Origin: Thermoproteota archaeon | GTDB taxonomy: Archaea > Korarchaeota > Korarchaeia > B14-G2 | Reading direction: 5' to 3' | Assembly (NCBI GenBank): GCA_003661385.1 | Contig: QMWA01000080.1 | Location: forward strand, 1-7,768 | Length of the DNA stretch: 7,768 bases | In this document: in pieces, positions 6,182-7,768 of the stretch | Position numbering within the stretch: the first letter of the stretch is position 1 | How the letters are laid out: each line of letters begins with the position of its first letter | Notes under the pieces: model-generated | Told to the model about the DNA's origin: nothing | The model's database searches: none | The model's input: only the letters and a program-made list of their open reading frames with translations | Made by a program: the position numbers and the translations under genes

Positions 6182-7489
6182 CTAGCCTCCCCTCTCAGCC
6201 CAGGTTGGCATCGGGAACGTCAGCTCTACTGTGGCAAGCTCAGGCGGGTATACTGTGTGGTACTTGCCGTCCTCTGGGCGCATCTGGACTATTATCCCTC
6301 TCCCCTTTATGTTCTGGCCTTTGGAGTCGAACTTCACTCCAGCCCATGGCATTATTATCTTGTCAGCTGGGAGGTCTATTGCAGCTAAGGCGTCCCTGAT
6401 CGCCTTCCTGAACTCCTCCAGGTTCTCTGGGCTAGCCTTCTTGGCTGCCTCCTCTATAGCGTAGTAGAGGACCCATACTCCAGTGTAGTCTCTAGCTGAG
6501 TTCCCGTTGAGGTCGACTCCATACTTGGCCTTGTACCTGTCATTTATCGCTTTAAGCCTAGGTATCTTCTCTAGGAGGTCCCAGTTGAAGACCTCTCTGG
6601 AGAATATGTAGAAGCCATCCTTCCCAACTTCCTTGACGTAGCTTGGGTTTATGAACCCTGCGTCCTGTGCCAGGATGAGCTTGGGGTTGAAGTCCTTGTG
6701 CTTGCATGTCTGGACCAGCAGGATTGCGTCGCTCACGTAGGATGCTGCGAAGAGGGCGTCTGGGTTCGCTGCCTTGATGGTCTCTATCTCGCTGTCCAGC
6801 GAGGTTACTGTGGCAGCGTGGTAGCTGACCACCTTCACAACCTCATAGCCGTGTGCCTTCAGGTGCTTCTGCCATGCCTCAGCTGTCTTCGCCCCCCACT
6901 CCGTGTCCTCGTGTATTATGGCCACCTTCTTGATGAGGTTGCCGTACTTCTTGTTCAGGTAGTCTAGGAACTCGACGTGCTGGGCTGCAAATGTCTCGTC
7001 GTGTGGCGTTGTCCTGAAGAACCACTTGTAGCCTCTCTCAGTCAGAGCTGGTGATGTGGAGTCTGGGTTGAGCATAGGCACCTTGTACCTCTCTGCTACC
7101 TCGCTTACTGTCTTTGTCACTGCACTCTGGTATGCTCCAAGGAGGGCTACCACCTTCTCCTCTGTTATGAGCCTCTCTGCTTCAGCTGCCCCAGTCTCAG
7201 GCTTCCCTGCGCTATCCCCGTAGACCACCCTAATCTCCGCTCCACCGAGGTTCTTTATTCCTCCTGCAGCATTTATCTCCTCTACCGCGAACTCTATCCC
7301 CCTCTTTAGGTCTGCTCCAGTCTCAGCCAGCTTCCCAGAGAGCGGCAGCACCACCCCGATCTTGACCTCCTTAACTGCTGGGCCCTTTGGCCTCAGTGCA
7401 AGCCACGCGACCACTGCGACAACTACTATTACCACTATCAGAGCTACGGCAGCCACCTTGCTTAGAGCAGCTCTCTTCATAGGAACCAC
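6182..7489 (-). CDS. livK: Amino acid-type ABC importer, extracellular substrate-binding protein LivK
   Basis: A 435-residue periplasmic-binding-protein type 1 (Peripla_BP_6) protein that captures substrate outside the cell for LivHMGF. A basic N-terminus is followed by a long hydrophobic segment (about 12-32) and a short linker. The ligand-binding domain starts at VKIGVVLPLSGKLAETGAD (42-60) with FAVEEINAAGGI (67-78). Further family landmarks are LLGAYQSAVT (116-125), NPDSTSPALT (141-150), FRTTPHDETFAAQ (158-170) and IIHEDTEWG (191-199). It ends with a PMPTWAERGG tail. There is no lipobox cysteine. Instead KRA-ALSK before the hydrophobic run fits a pilin-like (class III) signal. The start is taken as GTG 7489, on the predicted leaderless transcript start; ATG 7480 (432 residues, MKRAALSK) is an equally serious candidate. 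Ligand pocket residues could not be assigned firmly enough to name the amino acid. Confidence 0.94.
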   Translation of the reverse strand: MVPMKRAALSKVAAVALIVVIVVVAVVAWLALRPKGPAVKEVKIGVVLPLSGKLAETGADLKRGIEFAVEEINAAGGIKNLGGAEIRVVYGDSAGKPETGAAEAERLITEEKVVALLGAYQSAVTKTVSEVAERYKVPMLNPDSTSPALTERGYKWFFRTTPHDETFAAQHVEFLDYLNKKYGNLIKKVAIIHEDTEWGAKTAEAWQKHLKAHGYEVVKVVSYHAATVTSLDSEIETIKAANPDALFAASYVSDAILLVQTCKHKDFNPKLILAQDAGFINPSYVKEVGKDGFYIFSREVFNWDLLEKIPRLKAINDRYKAKYGVDLNGNSARDYTGVWVLYYAIEEAAKKASPENLEEFRKAIRDALAAIDLPADKIIMPWAGVKFDSKGQNIKGRGIIVQMRPEDGKYHTVYPPELATVELTFPMPTWAERGG

Positions 7490-7509
7490 TGTAGTGCCTG
7501 CACTGCTCT

Positions 7510-7525
7510 ACTTAAAAGCTTTACG
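7510..7525 (-). promoter_or_regulatory. Archaeal TATA/BRE-like promoter for the liv operon
   Basis: The minus strand reads CGTAAAGCTTTTAAGT. The TTTTAAGT box (7517-7510) is centred about 26 bases upstream of 7487, so transcripts should start on or next to the GTG at 7489. The upstream half overlaps the stop codon (7523-7521) of the hyuB-type gene, so liv expression need not depend on readthrough from it. Confidence 0.65.
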
Positions 7526-7768
7526 AAAGCGGCTTCGACAAGCAGCTAACTTCACGTGATCTCAGCTTTCTAGTCTCCTCGTAGTCTACTGCAAGCGTTC
7601 TCGGGTCTACTGCAACCCCGTAGTGCCTGCGAGCCGCCTCAGGCGAAACCAGGCCATTCCTCACGTCCTTAAGTACCAGCTCTATGCTCCTCTCGAGCGG
7701 GCTTCCATAGCCTCCTCCACCTGGAGTCCTCACCACAAGCACATCTCCCTTCTGGAGCCTCACTGTGC
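7521..7768 (-). CDS. hyuB: HyuB-type hydantoinase/oxoprolinase B subunit, C-terminal end, partial
   Basis: The last 81 codons of a gene that begins outside the window; the full protein is normally over 500 residues. The fragment shows the family's closing signature: LQKGDVLVVRTPGGGGYGSP, then LERSIELVLKDVRNGLVSPE and AARRHYGVAV. A roughly 30-residue tail rich in Arg, Lys and Glu follows. HyuB proteins pair with an ATP-dependent HyuA subunit to open cyclic amides such as hydantoins or 5-oxoproline, and relatives form acetone or acetophenone carboxylases. The fragment does not tell these apart. The GTG at 7763 is an internal Val codon, since the frame stays open to the window edge and fits the family. 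The gene reads in the same direction as livK, 31 bases away, suggesting a shared functional cluster. Confidence 0.88.
   Translation of the reverse strand, partial: TVRLQKGDVLVVRTPGGGGYGSPLERSIELVLKDVRNGLVSPEAARRHYGVAVDPRTLAVDYEETRKLRSREVSCLSKPLS

Noticed and set aside
7521-7763. Complete 80-residue gene starting at GTG 7763
   Set aside because: The frame stays open to the window edge and matches the C-terminal end of HyuB, so the GTG is an internal valine.

Overview
The window looks like a stretch of a hyperthermophilic or thermophilic archaeal chromosome, most likely Thermoproteota (Crenarchaeota). Three genes are preceded by archaeal TATA boxes of the form TTTAA with a GTAAG(C)-type element directly upstream. 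Ribosome binding sites are GAGGTG/GGTGG. GTG and TTG starts are used, one start appears leaderless, and Arg codons are mainly AGG/AGA. The genus cannot be named from this sequence alone.

All full-length genes lie on the minus strand, so they are read here from the right end of the window to the left. The right end (7521-7768) holds the last 81 residues of a HyuB-type hydantoinase/oxoprolinase B subunit. After 31 bases that carry a TATA box comes a complete branched-chain/hydrophobic amino acid (HAAT-type) ABC importer in the classical order livK-livH-livM-livG-livF (7489 down to 2822). It comprises a membrane-anchored binding protein, two permeases and two ATPases. The cistrons are tightly packed, two of them joined by TGATG overlaps. 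The last cistron, also joined by TGATG, encodes a maleate isomerase/Asp-Glu racemase superfamily enzyme with both catalytic cysteines (2822-2109). A plausible combined reading is that the importer brings in a small amino acid derivative (hydantoin, oxoproline or a related cyclic amide, or an amino acid) that HyuAB opens and the racemase/isomerase re-configures. The substrate is inference only.

A 141-base spacer (1968-2108) with a short hairpin and a promoter follows. Next is a DedA/SNARE-associated family membrane protein whose start is best placed at an internal ATG (1967), 27 bases from its TATA box. A 12-TM major facilitator transporter (1284-109) with its own promoter comes after it.

At the extreme left, on the plus strand, 3-131 encodes the C-terminus of a UPF0016 (TMEM165/Gdt1) cation transporter. 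It converges on the MFS gene with a 23-base tail-to-tail overlap. The first 24 bases of the window form a perfect palindrome inside this coding end. No RNA genes, mobile elements or CRISPR repeats were seen. No stretch over 300 bases lacks a gene.
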